Below are positions 7,594 to 16,100 of a stretch of DNA of 25,055 nt, piece by piece. The stretch comes from Dehalococcoidia bacterium UBA2588 (GTDB lineage Bacteria > Chloroflexota > Dehalococcoidia > Lucifugimonadales > UBA3495): positions 62,765-87,819 of the forward strand of contig DDKW01000020.1 in the NCBI GenBank assembly GCA_002339805.1. Direction: 5' to 3'. Under the pieces are notes generated by a model. The model did no database searches. It was not told the DNA's origin and saw only the letters and a program-made list of their open reading frames with translations. Made by a program: the position numbers and the translations under genes. Every line of letters begins with the position of its first letter. Position 1 is the stretch's first letter.

Positions 7594-8775
7594 ATGGCAA
7601 CAGGCGAATTACTATTAAGAAACGGTACGATAATAGATCCTGGGAATAATATAAACGCAATAAATGATTTATTAATCAGAGATGGCAGAGTATGTGCTGT
7701 GGGCACAGACTTAACTGCAAACTCAGAAGCCCAAGTAATCGATGTTACTAATAAAGTTATAACTCCAGGACTAATTGATATACATGGGCACTTTTATGAT
7801 GGTGGCAATGGTAGTGCTGTTCATGCAGATGCTAATTGTTTGCCTTATGGGACTACAACAGGAGTTGATGCAGGGAGCGCCGGATATCTTAATTATAAAG
7901 CGATGAGAGATTATGTATTCCCAATGCATAAAACAAATTTGTTGTGTTTTCTACATATATCAGCTATCGGTCTTGCTGCAAACAGAAGACTTGGAGGCGG
8001 CTTGCACGACCTCAATATAATTAGCGTGCAAGATACTGTAGATGCTATCAAAGCAAACTCAGGGTTTTGTTTTGGGGTGAAAATTAGAATGCACTATAAC
8101 GCCGTGGCGTATTGGGACGCAGAAAGAGCACTGTGCATGGCAAAAGAAGCTGCTGTTCAATCAGGTACAAGATTAATGGTACATGTAAGTGGTACTCCGA
8201 TACCATTGCCAACTATTCTTAAACATATGACTGAAGGTGATATAGCAACCCATATTTTCAATGGAGACAGAGAGAACATATTAGACAATGCCGGTCAAAT
8301 TCGTCCAGAAGTTGCAGATGCTGCTGCAAGAGGGATTGTCTTTGATGTGGCACATGCAGGAATTCATTGCGATATGTCTGTCGTTCGTAGTGCGATTAGT
8401 CAAGGAATCAAAATAGATACAATAAGTACAGATCTACATATTTCTCCTGATGATCGAACCGTTTATAAAATGAATGATTTAGTCAGTCAATTTCATGCTG
8501 TAGGTTTGACATTGGACGAAGCAATTGCAGCTGCAACTGTTACTCCAGCAAAGGTTTTAGGTTTGGCAAACCATAGTAAATTAAGCGATGGGACATTATC
8601 TGTAGGATCCGTAGCCGATGTGGCTGTTTTTGATTTGTTGGAAGGCAGATTTGTGTGGCATGATATGTCAGGTAACATGATTGAAGGAAAAACAAAACTA
8701 GATACAGTCGCTACGATAATCAATGGGCAAATAGTCTGGTCAAGAGGATCATTGAACGAGATGGGTGAATGCTAA
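7594..8775 (+). CDS. Amidohydrolase/deacetylase family metallohydrolase (COG3964-like)
   Basis: Metal-dependent hydrolase of the amidohydrolase superfamily, 393 residues. Active-site residues can be placed: His64 and His66 (HGH) after strand 1, Lys163 (GVKIRMH) as the likely carboxylated metal bridge, His197 (LMVHVSG), His220 (ATHIFNG) and Asp280 (STDLH). This is a full binuclear site. N- and C-terminal strands form the small beta-sandwich (LLLRNGTIIDPG at the start; GSVADVAVFDL near the end). The pattern fits the group often mislabelled dihydroorotase or adenine deaminase; members studied in that group hydrolyse small acyl esters or amides, but the substrate here cannot be read from sequence. 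The ATG has an AGGAG site just upstream. The PAC2-family gene follows after 19 bases. Confidence 0.88.
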   Translation: MATGELLLRNGTIIDPGNNINAINDLLIRDGRVCAVGTDLTANSEAQVIDVTNKVITPGLIDIHGHFYDGGNGSAVHADANCLPYGTTTGVDAGSAGYLNYKAMRDYVFPMHKTNLLCFLHISAIGLAANRRLGGGLHDLNIISVQDTVDAIKANSGFCFGVKIRMHYNAVAYWDAERALCMAKEAAVQSGTRLMVHVSGTPIPLPTILKHMTEGDIATHIFNGDRENILDNAGQIRPEVADAAARGIVFDVAHAGIHCDMSVVRSAISQGIKIDTISTDLHISPDDRTVYKMNDLVSQFHAVGLTLDEAIAAATVTPAKVLGLANHSKLSDGTLSVGSVADVAVFDLLEGRFVWHDMSGNMIEGKTKLDTVATIINGQIVWSRGSLNEMGEC

Positions 8776-8794
8776 TGTGGGGTAATAACTAGTT

Positions 8795-9667
8795 ATGAGC
8801 GATGTATTCAAATATGTGGATTTATCAGAAGTCGAATTAAGGTCTCCCAAAGTAGTAATGGTTTTGAAGCCTTGGATAGATGTTGGTAGAGTTGGCACTA
8901 AAGTTATAAGATTCTTAAGGGATGCTTTAGGGGCAGAAATACTTGGCACAATGATTAACCCTAGTGCCTTCTATGATTACACTATTTACAGGCCTCGCAC
9001 GTATTTTCTGGATGGGAAAAGGATATTCAGACAACCGCAAACTAGACTATATTACGCCAAACGTCCCGAAAAAGAACATGACTTGATATTGATGGAGATG
9101 CTAGAGCCACATATTAATAGCGAGGAATTTATTGATGCGATTACAGAATTGGCTGATAAGTTTGATATATCTGAATATACAATGATCGGGGGTATGTATG
9201 ATATGGTGCCTCATACAAGGCCTCTTGTAGTCTCTTCAATTACTAATAATCCGGATTTGTTGGATTCATTGAATGAATTTCAAGTGAGAGAGAGTGATTA
9301 TGAAGGCCCAACTTCAATCACCATGCTGATACAACAAATTCTAAGAGATAGGAACATCACAACAAACACTTTTGTAGTACATTTGCCTCAGTATTTGGAA
9401 ATAGACGTAGATTTTAGCGGACAGGCTCGGATTATGGAAATCTTGTGCGCGCTATATGACTTCCCTTTAAAATATGTTGATAAACAACAAGGAGAGACTC
9501 AATATATAGAAGCTGCAGCATTCATACAAAATTCTGAAGATATCACAAACCTGGTTGATATGCTTGAACAATCATATGATTCCACATATTTGGAAATTGA
9601 AGATTCATTGACTGAGCTTTCTCCTGATATTGAAGAGTTTTTAAAAGATATAGGAGGCACTCTGTAG
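8795..9667 (+). CDS. PAC2 (proteasome assembly chaperone-like) family protein
   Basis: Length is 290 residues. It matches the PAC2/COG1938-type family: strand pattern MVLKPWIDVGRVGTKVIRFL (about 22-41), a central FDISEYTMIGGMYDMVPHT stretch with a following RPLVVSSITNN, and an acidic C-terminal helix. Eukaryotic relatives help assemble proteasomes; bacterial and archaeal members are widespread and mostly uncharacterised. No proteasome gene is visible in this window, so a chaperone role is not implied. It is the third gene of the 7132-9667 plus-strand group, 19 bases behind the amidohydrolase, with only a weak ribosome site. No terminator is visible before the infC promoter. Confidence 0.82.
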   Translation: MSDVFKYVDLSEVELRSPKVVMVLKPWIDVGRVGTKVIRFLRDALGAEILGTMINPSAFYDYTIYRPRTYFLDGKRIFRQPQTRLYYAKRPEKEHDLILMEMLEPHINSEEFIDAITELADKFDISEYTMIGGMYDMVPHTRPLVVSSITNNPDLLDSLNEFQVRESDYEGPTSITMLIQQILRDRNITTNTFVVHLPQYLEIDVDFSGQARIMEILCALYDFPLKYVDKQQGETQYIEAAAFIQNSEDITNLVDMLEQSYDSTYLEIEDSLTELSPDIEEFLKDIGGTL

Positions 9668-9688
9668 CTTAGCAGATAGGCTATTTGA

Positions 9689-9717
9689 TTGACCTTTGTG
9701 AGCTAATTGTGTTAAAT
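9689..9717 (+). promoter_or_regulatory. Promoter of the infC-rpmI-rplT operon
   Basis: TTGACC at 9689-9694, a 17-base spacer and TTAAAT at 9712-9717 form a good sigma-70-type promoter. Transcription would start near 9724, leaving a leader of only about 28 bases before the infC ATA start. That is too short for the long L20-binding leader known from Bacillus, so any feedback is more likely through the infC start codon or sites further inside the operon (inference). Confidence 0.6.
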
Positions 9718-9738
9718 TTTACACTCATTCGCAAATAC

Positions 9739-9754
9739 AGGAGTAACTACTATA
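9739..9754 (+). promoter_or_regulatory. Ribosome site and rare ATA initiation codon of infC
   Basis: AGGAG at 9739-9743, eight spacer bases, then ATA at 9752-9754, directly followed by codons for ARQYKVNE, the start of the IF-3 fold. The frame is closed by a TAA at 9713-9715. This is the expected layout for IF-3 autocontrol through start-codon discrimination. Confidence 0.7.
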
Positions 9755-10267
9755 GCGCGACAATATAAAGTAAATGAACAGATTTCTGCTTCGAAAGTAA
9801 TGTTAATTGGTGATAGAGGCGAACAACATGGCGTAATGCCTATAAAACAAGCTTTGGAATTTGCAAGAGATATTGGTACTGATCTCGTAGAAGTGTCACC
9901 AAATACAGACCCTCCAGTATGTCGATTGCTGGATTACGGCAAACTAAGATACCTATCCGCCAAGAAGGAAAGAGAATCCAGGAAAAGTCAAAAAGGGACT
10001 GACTTAAAAGAAATGAGATTTAGACCTAACATAGGGGAACATGATCTCCAGTCCAAATTGCGTAAAGTCAAGGAAATGATTGATGATGGCGCTAAAGTAA
10101 AATTAACAGTGAGATTCCGAGGAAGAGAAGCAATCCACACACAACTTGGGCTCACAGTTTTGAAAAGAGTAGCGGATGAACTGAAAGATGATGTAAAATT
10201 GGAGAGTTCACCTGCGATGGAAGGAAGATCTCTTTCCATGACACTGGTGCCAAACACGAAAAAATAA
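9752..10267 (+). CDS. infC: Translation initiation factor IF-3, apparent ATA start
   Basis: IF-3 binds the 30S subunit, keeps subunits apart and checks start-codon/initiator-tRNA pairing. From 9752 the protein has 171 residues, normal length. The N-terminal domain reads ARQYKVNEQISASKVMLIGD, and the linker and C-terminal domain carry PPVCRLLDYGK, KEMRFRPNIGEHDLQSKL and VRFRGREAIH. The first ATG in frame (9800) would delete 16 residues of the conserved N-terminus. Upstream of it the frame contains no ATG, GTG or TTG. ATA at 9752 has AGGAG at 9739-9743 with 8-base spacing, so it is the likely start. Rare infC start codons (AUU in E. coli, also AUA/AUC elsewhere) allow IF-3 to repress its own translation. 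Co-directional with rpmI and rplT. Confidence 0.93.
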   Translation: MARQYKVNEQISASKVMLIGDRGEQHGVMPIKQALEFARDIGTDLVEVSPNTDPPVCRLLDYGKLRYLSAKKERESRKSQKGTDLKEMRFRPNIGEHDLQSKLRKVKEMIDDGAKVKLTVRFRGREAIHTQLGLTVLKRVADELKDDVKLESSPAMEGRSLSMTLVPNTKK

Positions 10268-10286
10268 TTATTAGGTAGAATACGAA

Positions 10287-10484
10287 ATGCCAAAATTGAA
10301 AACTCATAAAGGTGCTAAGGCTCGAATACATGTAACGGGTTCAGGCAAATTAATGAGAAGACACAGAAATAGCAGTCACTTAAGAAGGAAAAAACCTAAT
10401 AAAGTGACCCATAAATATGATCAAAAGACCGTGGTTAGCGAGAATGATGTCAAGCGTCTCTCTAAACTACTGCCGTATCAATAG
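10287..10484 (+). CDS. rpmI: 50S ribosomal protein L35 (bL35)
   Basis: Small, very basic large-subunit protein, 65 residues, standard length. It starts MPKLKTHKGAKARIHVTGSG and carries the RRHRNSSHLRRKK patch that packs into 23S rRNA. It lies 19 bases after infC and 22 bases before rplT in the near-universal infC-rpmI-rplT order. The ribosome site is weak (a TAGGT-like stretch about 10 bases upstream), so it may depend on coupling to infC translation. Confidence 0.97.
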   Translation: MPKLKTHKGAKARIHVTGSGKLMRRHRNSSHLRRKKPNKVTHKYDQKTVVSENDVKRLSKLLPYQ

Positions 10485-10506
10485 AGGATAGTTAGGAGAA
10501 TAACAG

Positions 10507-10869
10507 ATGTCTAGAGTTAAACGAGGAGTAACAAAAAGAGCAAGACATAAAAAAGTTTTGCTTGCCGCTAGAGGATATCAAGGATCCTCACATAGAAATT
10601 ACAAATGGGCTAAAGAAGCATTAATTCATGCATGGTCACATTCGTATCGTCATAGGAAGCAACGAAAAGCTGATTTCCGAAGATTGTGGATAGCTAGAAT
10701 CAATGCAGCATGTCGAAATTCAGACATGAAATACAGTGAATTCATCGCTGGCCTGAAAAATGCAGGAATAGAAATTGATCGTAAAATGATGGCAGATATG
10801 GCCGTAAACGATATCTCTGCATTTAACAAATTAATAGAGATAGCAGATCAGAATTTAGTTAGGGCTTAG
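10507..10869 (+). CDS. rplT: 50S ribosomal protein L20 (bL20)
   Basis: Early large-subunit assembly protein, 120 residues. It begins with the basic N-terminal extension ([26 protein letters not shown]), followed by [28 protein letters not shown] and the C-terminal globular part [13 protein letters not shown]...LIEIADQ. AGGAGA lies about 7 bases before the ATG. L20 is a known translational repressor of its own operon in several bacteria; no such leader structure could be demonstrated here by eye. The stop is only 6 bases from the stop of the convergent minus-strand gene, with no terminator between them. Confidence 0.98.
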   Translation: MSRVKRGVTKRARHKKVLLAARGYQGSSHRNYKWAKEALIHAWSHSYRHRKQRKADFRRLWIARINAACRNSDMKYSEFIAGLKNAGIEIDRKMMADMAVNDISAFNKLIEIADQNLVRA

Positions 10870-10875
10870 CAAGTA

Positions 10876-11280
10876 CTATCTTGACAGTTCAAACCCATAA
10901 TAATCATCCAATTCTATAACTTTAACTAGTGAGGATTGGGATAAGGTGATCGGTTTAACAGGTGTAGACCAGGTCCCAGTCAATAATTTATGAAGGTTTC
11001 CAATTGTTCTAGGTTTATTTTTACTAGTAAGTAGAATTCTAAATATCATCTCTTTGATTGGCATATCCGTGTTTATATAGTTATCATCCGCTTTGGAGTT
11101 AGCAGTTATTTCAGTGACTAATTTTTCTGGAGTAGGAAGTTCACTTATTGTTTTACCCCAAGAAGGACAATTAGGATGGAGTCGCTCGGATAATAAAGTC
11201 AGTGCAGATCGGTTTAGTCCTGCTATCCTTGCGAAACTAATTTTACAGGTTATTTCAGATAGGTCTGTATTTGTTGTCAT
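10876..11280 (-). CDS. Hypothetical protein, 134 residues, coupled to moeA
   Basis: I do not recognise a family. The sequence looks like two short alpha/beta halves: residues 1-60 (LSEITCKISFARIAGLNRSA...ISELPTPEKLVTEI) and 73-134 (MPIKEMIFRILLTSKNKPRT...VIELDDYYGFEL). No membrane segment, signal peptide or metal motif is seen. Its ATG overlaps the moeA stop (ATGA at 11280-11277), a strong sign that it is a real, co-translated gene. It may act with MoeA in molybdenum-cofactor work, or be unrelated and simply at the operon end. It ends 6 bases from the convergent rplT. Confidence 0.75.
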   Translation of the reverse strand: MTTNTDLSEITCKISFARIAGLNRSALTLLSERLHPNCPSWGKTISELPTPEKLVTEITANSKADDNYINTDMPIKEMIFRILLTSKNKPRTIGNLHKLLTGTWSTPVKPITLSQSSLVKVIELDDYYGFELSR

Positions 11281-12572
11281 AAGTTTACCTCTTCATTCCA
11301 GTTGGTCATTATTATACTAACTATATCACCACTTTGTTTTTTTGTTTCATCTTCTGGACAGATTGCTAATCCGTTGGATTTGGACATGGAGGTTAGTATA
11401 TTCGATCCTTGCGGTCCTGTTGGAGTGGCTGTATAAGTACCGTTGGATTCTTCAATAACAACCCGAGCATAGACTCTTCTCCCGTCAAAGTTATTTATGG
11501 TGCCATTCAGTCTACCAGATATGATGGGTCGGCCTAATTGTTTTTTCCCTCGCATCTTAAGTATCGCTGGTCTCCCGAACATTTCAAATGCTACTAATGC
11601 ACTAACAGGGTTGCCAGGAAGTCCGATCAGAGGAATATTTTTATTATCTATATTGATCAATCCGAAAGCTAAAGGCTTTGCTGGACGCATCCGTACAGAC
11701 CAGAAATTCATTTCCCCATTTTGGGTTAATACTTCTTTTACAAAGTCATAATCCCCTTTTGATACACCTGCAGATGTTATTATCATGTCGCAGTCTGAGC
11801 ATTCATTAATTGCATTTTCTAAATCTTCAAAAGTATCTTGAGCAATTCCTATGCGTTTTGCTAGTCCACCTGCTGCTTGTATCGCCGCACATACCCCATA
11901 GCTATTACTGTCATATATCTTAGAATGGGATAGCTCACGGCCTAGTTCGATTAATTCATCACCTGTGGAAATGACTCCTACGACAGGTTTTCGTATTATG
12001 GTTGTTTGGGCCAGACCAAGAGATGCTAGGACGGCTATTTCTTGTTGACGAATTGTTATACCTGATTCTAATATTAAATCCCCAACTTTTACATCTTCTG
12101 CTGCAGCTCTAATGTTCGATCCAGCTGGCAATTTTGTTTTGATGGTAATTTCATTTAACGGAGTTTTATTGGTGATTCTTTCTATTTCGTCAGTTTCTTC
12201 AAACGGTACGACAGCAGTAGCTCCGTTAGGAATGGATGCTCCAGTCATGATACGAACTGCAGTCCCATCAGACACTTCTACTTGTGGTACTGATCCGGCA
12301 GGTACTGTGCCTACTACCGTCAAAGTTATTGGATTGGATTCATTATATTCAGATAGATTGTTTGCGATTATCGCGTACCCATCCATGCCCGAATTAGCGT
12401 TAGGAGGTATGTTTATTGAGGAATATATATCCTCAGCTAAAGTGTATCCGAGAGTATCTAATATCGGTACTGCAACTTCGGATAATTTGTCGAAATGCTG
12501 AATTATGATTGAGTACGCTGCTTCGACAGATAGCATATCCTCATCAACGTGTTTATGTACGTGTTCTTCCAA
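11277..12572 (-). CDS. moeA: Molybdopterin molybdenumtransferase MoeA
   Basis: Inserts molybdenum into adenylylated molybdopterin, the last step of molybdenum-cofactor synthesis. Length is 431 residues. The motifs are in order: NANSGMDGYAI (58-68), PAGS (91-94), GVISTGDELIELG (199-211), the MogA-like GVSKGDYDFVKEVL (269-282), RPAKP (296-300) and GLPGNPVSALVAFE (317-330), then the C-terminal small domain. The likely start is TTG at 12572 with GAGG 5 bases upstream inside the end of pheT; it gives a His/Glu-rich leader (EEHVHKHVDED). An ATG at residue 13 fits the family N-terminus better (MLSVEAAY) but its ribosome site is too close, so the start is uncertain. It follows pheT by 2 bases and overlaps the next gene by 4. 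Confidence 0.95.
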   Translation of the reverse strand: MEEHVHKHVDEDMLSVEAAYSIIIQHFDKLSEVAVPILDTLGYTLAEDIYSSINIPPNANSGMDGYAIIANNLSEYNESNPITLTVVGTVPAGSVPQVEVSDGTAVRIMTGASIPNGATAVVPFEETDEIERITNKTPLNEITIKTKLPAGSNIRAAAEDVKVGDLILESGITIRQQEIAVLASLGLAQTTIIRKPVVGVISTGDELIELGRELSHSKIYDSNSYGVCAAIQAAGGLAKRIGIAQDTFEDLENAINECSDCDMIITSAGVSKGDYDFVKEVLTQNGEMNFWSVRMRPAKPLAFGLINIDNKNIPLIGLPGNPVSALVAFEMFGRPAILKMRGKKQLGRPIISGRLNGTINNFDGRRVYARVVIEESNGTYTATPTGPQGSNILTSMSKSNGLAICPEDETKKQSGDIVSIIMTNWNEEVNL

Positions 12573-12574
12573 GG

Positions 12575-14968
12575 TTACCTCAATTGAGCTTTGAATTTAT
12601 TTTTTACAAGTGCCATGATTTGATCAATTTGTTCTGTGATTAGGTCATTAGTTAAAGTGTCGTCCATACTCTGGAGATGTATACGGAAACCCAATGATTT
12701 TTTGCTAGATTCTAGTTCTTCTCCTGCATAAACATCAAATATTTCTACGAAGGTCACATATTTCTTAGTCAGTATTTGCTGAGTAATATCGGAGGATACT
12801 ATGTGCTGGTCTACTACAAGCGCAAGATCTCTTACGGCTTCTGGGAACTTAGAAATTTGTTTAAATTTGTTTGGAGTTTGTGAGTTTAGTTCGAGTACTT
12901 TGGCTAAATTTACTTCAAACATGAACACTGATTCGAACTGGATATCAAAATTTTGAAGCACGGATTTTTTCACTGCTCCTATTGTACCAACATTATTACC
13001 TTCATAGACTATTGTAGCCGATTGAGTTGGTATATAAGTACCGTCAGCATTGAGTGCATAAGTCACGTTCATGTTCAAGTAAGAAAATAGTTGCTCTATG
13101 ATTCCTTTTGTATCATAGAAGGATATTTCATCTGAAGTATCACTCCAATGGAGTTCCCGTTTATTCCCTGTACATATTCCCGTTATTGTTTCAATTTCTT
13201 CTGGTAGTCCAGTATCACTCGGATAGAACACTCTGCCTAATTCAAATAGTTTAAAAGGGCCATCATGGCTATATTGGTTTTGCTGGAGAGTAGATAGTAA
13301 ATTCTGTCTGAGTGATGTCCGTAACTGAGTATATAGACCACTCATCGGATTTAGAACATCGATGGACTTCGGCAATGTCCCAGACAATTCTAATTTAGTT
13401 AACGAGGTTTCATCTGTTAGAGGATAAGATATTATTTCTTGTAGCCCTGAAGCTACAAACAAATCTCTAACAGATTCTTTCAATGCGTATTGGTTATCTG
13501 TTCTGTGATGAGGTATCTGTGTCGTAAGCATTCTTGTTGGGACTTCATCATATCCAATGATTCTTATGATTTCTTCAATGAGGTCTTCAGGAAGGGTTAT
13601 ATCGTTGCGCCAATATGGAATTGTGCAGATCAGGGTGGAATCGGTAGTATTAACGCATTCAAAACCTAGGCTTCGTAGTATGTCAGCACATGTCTTAAGG
13701 TCGAGGTCCATGCCTAACACAGACTGAATTTTAGCAGTATCCAAGTTTACTGTTAATGGTTTTCTCGTGGGATGCATGTCGATGTCTAAATATGCTGCTA
13801 AATAACTGGAGTCTAACATATCGGTGATTAGATTAATGGCTCTATTTAATGCTTTAATAGGTAGTTCTTCGCTCAGCGATTTTTCAAATCTTATAGAGGC
13901 ATCTGTTTTCACTCTATATCTATCTGATGAAATTCGGTTGTTAAAACCATCAAAATTTGCGGATTCAAGTAAAATATCCGTTGTTGAATTCGTGATTTGA
14001 GTGCTTTGACCTCCCATGATACCTGCTAACGCAATAGGTTTTGTTTCATCGGCTATAACTAATGTATTTGAATCAAGTTCCAGGGATTGGCCATCCAGGA
14101 GAGTTAAAGGTTCCTGGTCTAAAGCTCGCCTTACTTTTATTTTACTGTTTGATATAGTAGTTAAATCAAAGGCATGCATAGGTTGGTTGAGTTCATACAT
14201 CACGAAATTTGTGATGTCGACAATGTTATTAATTGGGTTTAACCCAGACTTTACTAATTTGTCTTTCAGCCATTCTGGAGATTCTTGTATGGTGACGTTT
14301 TTTATGATGGCTCCAGTGTAACGAGGGCACAGATCTGGGGCTTCGATCTCAATAAATAGCGGAATCTCAGTTTTTACTGAAGGCGAATCTAAGTTAGGTA
14401 AACACAACGTTTCACCTGTGAGTGCGGCTATTTCTCGGGCTATACCAGTGACTGAGTAACAGTCCACTCTATTGGGAGTAAGTTCAACATCAAGAATCGT
14501 ATCTGATAAAAGGGACTCCACATTCGTCCCAATAGGAGTGTCATCTGGGAGTATAAGAATCCCGTTATGATCTTGACCTATTCCAAGTTCTAATTCGGAA
14601 CATATCATTCCTTCGGAAGTGATTCCTCTGATTTTGTTAGCTTTCAATTTTTCGTATGAGTCTGAACGTGGGTTATATAGTCGAGCTCCAGGTCTAGCCA
14701 AACATATTTTTATACCTTCTTCTACGTTAGGGGCGCCACATACAACTTGTAATTTCTCAGAATTGATTTCGACTCTGCATAAAGACAGTCTGTCTGCGTT
14801 AGGGTGTTTTTCGACTGATGTAACTAAGCCAACGTAGCACTCCTGCCAATCACCTACAGTAATAATCTCGTTAACTTCCAGCCCTGCCATAGTTAATTTG
14901 TGGGCTAGTTCAGCCACATTTGTATCTATATTCACATATTGTTTGAGCCAATTTAAAGAAAGTTTCAT
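12575..14968 (-). CDS. pheT: Phenylalanyl-tRNA synthetase beta subunit
   Basis: Large subunit of the heterotetrameric PheRS, about 797 residues from this start. It begins MKLSLNWLKQYVN, the typical PheT start at 14968. A longer reading to 15043 would overlap pheS and add 25 unrelated residues, so I rejected it. Domains: an EMAP/OB-fold tRNA-binding domain (about 40-150, VTSVEKHPNADRLSLCRVEI), the B3/B4 region (ELTPNRVDCYSVTGIAREIAA), B5, a catalytic-like core (ISYPLTDE...LNPMSGLYTQLRTSL) and a C-terminal ferredoxin-like anticodon-binding domain (FPEAVRDLALVVD). It lies 19 bases after pheS and 2 bases before moeA. The ribosome site is weak (GAAAAG), suggesting coupling to pheS. Confidence 0.96.
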   Translation of the reverse strand: MKLSLNWLKQYVNIDTNVAELAHKLTMAGLEVNEIITVGDWQECYVGLVTSVEKHPNADRLSLCRVEINSEKLQVVCGAPNVEEGIKICLARPGARLYNPRSDSYEKLKANKIRGITSEGMICSELELGIGQDHNGILILPDDTPIGTNVESLLSDTILDVELTPNRVDCYSVTGIAREIAALTGETLCLPNLDSPSVKTEIPLFIEIEAPDLCPRYTGAIIKNVTIQESPEWLKDKLVKSGLNPINNIVDITNFVMYELNQPMHAFDLTTISNSKIKVRRALDQEPLTLLDGQSLELDSNTLVIADETKPIALAGIMGGQSTQITNSTTDILLESANFDGFNNRISSDRYRVKTDASIRFEKSLSEELPIKALNRAINLITDMLDSSYLAAYLDIDMHPTRKPLTVNLDTAKIQSVLGMDLDLKTCADILRSLGFECVNTTDSTLICTIPYWRNDITLPEDLIEEIIRIIGYDEVPTRMLTTQIPHHRTDNQYALKESVRDLFVASGLQEIISYPLTDETSLTKLELSGTLPKSIDVLNPMSGLYTQLRTSLRQNLLSTLQQNQYSHDGPFKLFELGRVFYPSDTGLPEEIETITGICTGNKRELHWSDTSDEISFYDTKGIIEQLFSYLNMNVTYALNADGTYIPTQSATIVYEGNNVGTIGAVKKSVLQNFDIQFESVFMFEVNLAKVLELNSQTPNKFKQISKFPEAVRDLALVVDQHIVSSDITQQILTKKYVTFVEIFDVYAGEELESSKKSLGFRIHLQSMDDTLTNDLITEQIDQIMALVKNKFKAQLR

Positions 14969-14987
14969 TTCACAGTGCTTTTCGGGT

Positions 14988-16037
14988 TTAAAATTGTCGT
15001 AAGAATTTGAGATTATTCGAATAAAAATGCCTAATATCATCAATGCCGTACTTGAGCATTGCTATTCGTTCTGGTCCTAGACCAAATGCGAACCCAGTAT
15101 ATTGGTCAGGATCATATCCTACGCCTGACAATACTTTAGGGTGAACCATTCCTGCTCCCATGATTTCTATCCATCCAGTTCCTTTACAAATTCTACATTG
15201 AGGGTTAGATCCACCACATGAAAAGCAGTCTATAGACATGTCAACTCCAGGTTCTACAAAAGGGAAATAATCACATCTAAACCTAACTTTTCTTTCTGAC
15301 CCAAACATCTGTCTAGCAAATTCATACAGTGTACCTTTTAAGTCGGAGAAATTTATACCTTTATCTACTGCTAATCCTTCTATTTGATAGAAATGCCATT
15401 CATGTGTTGCATCAGTAGCTTCATATCGATAACACTTGCCTGGTACTATGACTCGTATTGGAGGTGATGTTTGTTCCATCAATCTAGCCTGCATAGGTGA
15501 AGTGTGGGTTCTTAACAATATTGTATTTTGTGTGTTGAGCTCTGTGTTATCTATCCAAAGTGTATTCCACATATCTCTGGCAGGATGTCCTGCAGGGATA
15601 TTTAATTTTTCAAAATTGTATATATCCCATTCAACTTCCGGTCCTTCTGCTATATCGAATCCCATGCGAAGGAAAATCTGTGATATTTCTCTTACTACCT
15701 GTGTTGTAGGGTGTAATTTCCCTTCGTGGATTGGTACACCAGGAAGTGTCACATCTAAATTATCTGTCTCTAGCGTATTTGAGTCATCAATCCTGGTTAT
15801 AGCTATAGATAATAATGCCTCCAGAGATTGCTTGGTCTTATTTGCTTCAATCCCTACAGATCGTTTTTCGTCGTCAGAAAGCTTCGGGATTTGGCTGAGT
15901 AATTGAGCTAGTGCTCCTCTTCTGCCAAGAAATTTGATTCTCCAATCATCAATCCCACTGGATGTATCTATAGAGTCCAGCTCTGCCGAAGCATCTCGAT
16001 GGAGGTTTTTTAAAGTTTGAGGGCTAAGTTTGCTCAA
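14988..16037 (-). CDS. pheS: Phenylalanyl-tRNA synthetase alpha subunit
   Basis: Catalytic subunit of PheRS, 349 residues. The N-terminal coiled-coil region holds WRIKFLGRRGALAQLL (about 32-47). The class II core shows HPTTQVVREISQIFLRMGF, TLLRTHTSPMQ-type sequence (ILLRTHTSPMQARLM), GKCYRYEATDATHEWHFYQIEG (motif 2 region), FFPFVEPGVDM-like YFPFVEPGVDMSI, and motif 3 in FGLGPERIAMLKYGIDDIR. A CxxC pair series (CFSCGGSNPQCRIC) resembles the small zinc-like insert found in many PheS. The start is TTG at 16037; there is no ATG nearby, and the N-terminal length agrees with the family. It is driven by the strong promoter at 16129-16101. Confidence 0.96.
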   Translation of the reverse strand: MSKLSPQTLKNLHRDASAELDSIDTSSGIDDWRIKFLGRRGALAQLLSQIPKLSDDEKRSVGIEANKTKQSLEALLSIAITRIDDSNTLETDNLDVTLPGVPIHEGKLHPTTQVVREISQIFLRMGFDIAEGPEVEWDIYNFEKLNIPAGHPARDMWNTLWIDNTELNTQNTILLRTHTSPMQARLMEQTSPPIRVIVPGKCYRYEATDATHEWHFYQIEGLAVDKGINFSDLKGTLYEFARQMFGSERKVRFRCDYFPFVEPGVDMSIDCFSCGGSNPQCRICKGTGWIEIMGAGMVHPKVLSGVGYDPDQYTGFAFGLGPERIAMLKYGIDDIRHFYSNNLKFLRQF

Positions 16038-16100
16038 GTGGAACTCAATTCACAGTTTAGTTTGGAATGTACTCAAATCCAATATTTTGATACGGGCTCA

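Noticed and set aside
14969..15043. Longer N-terminus of PheT overlapping pheS
   Set aside because: The added 25 residues have no family match, while MKLSLNWL at 14968 is the standard PheT start.
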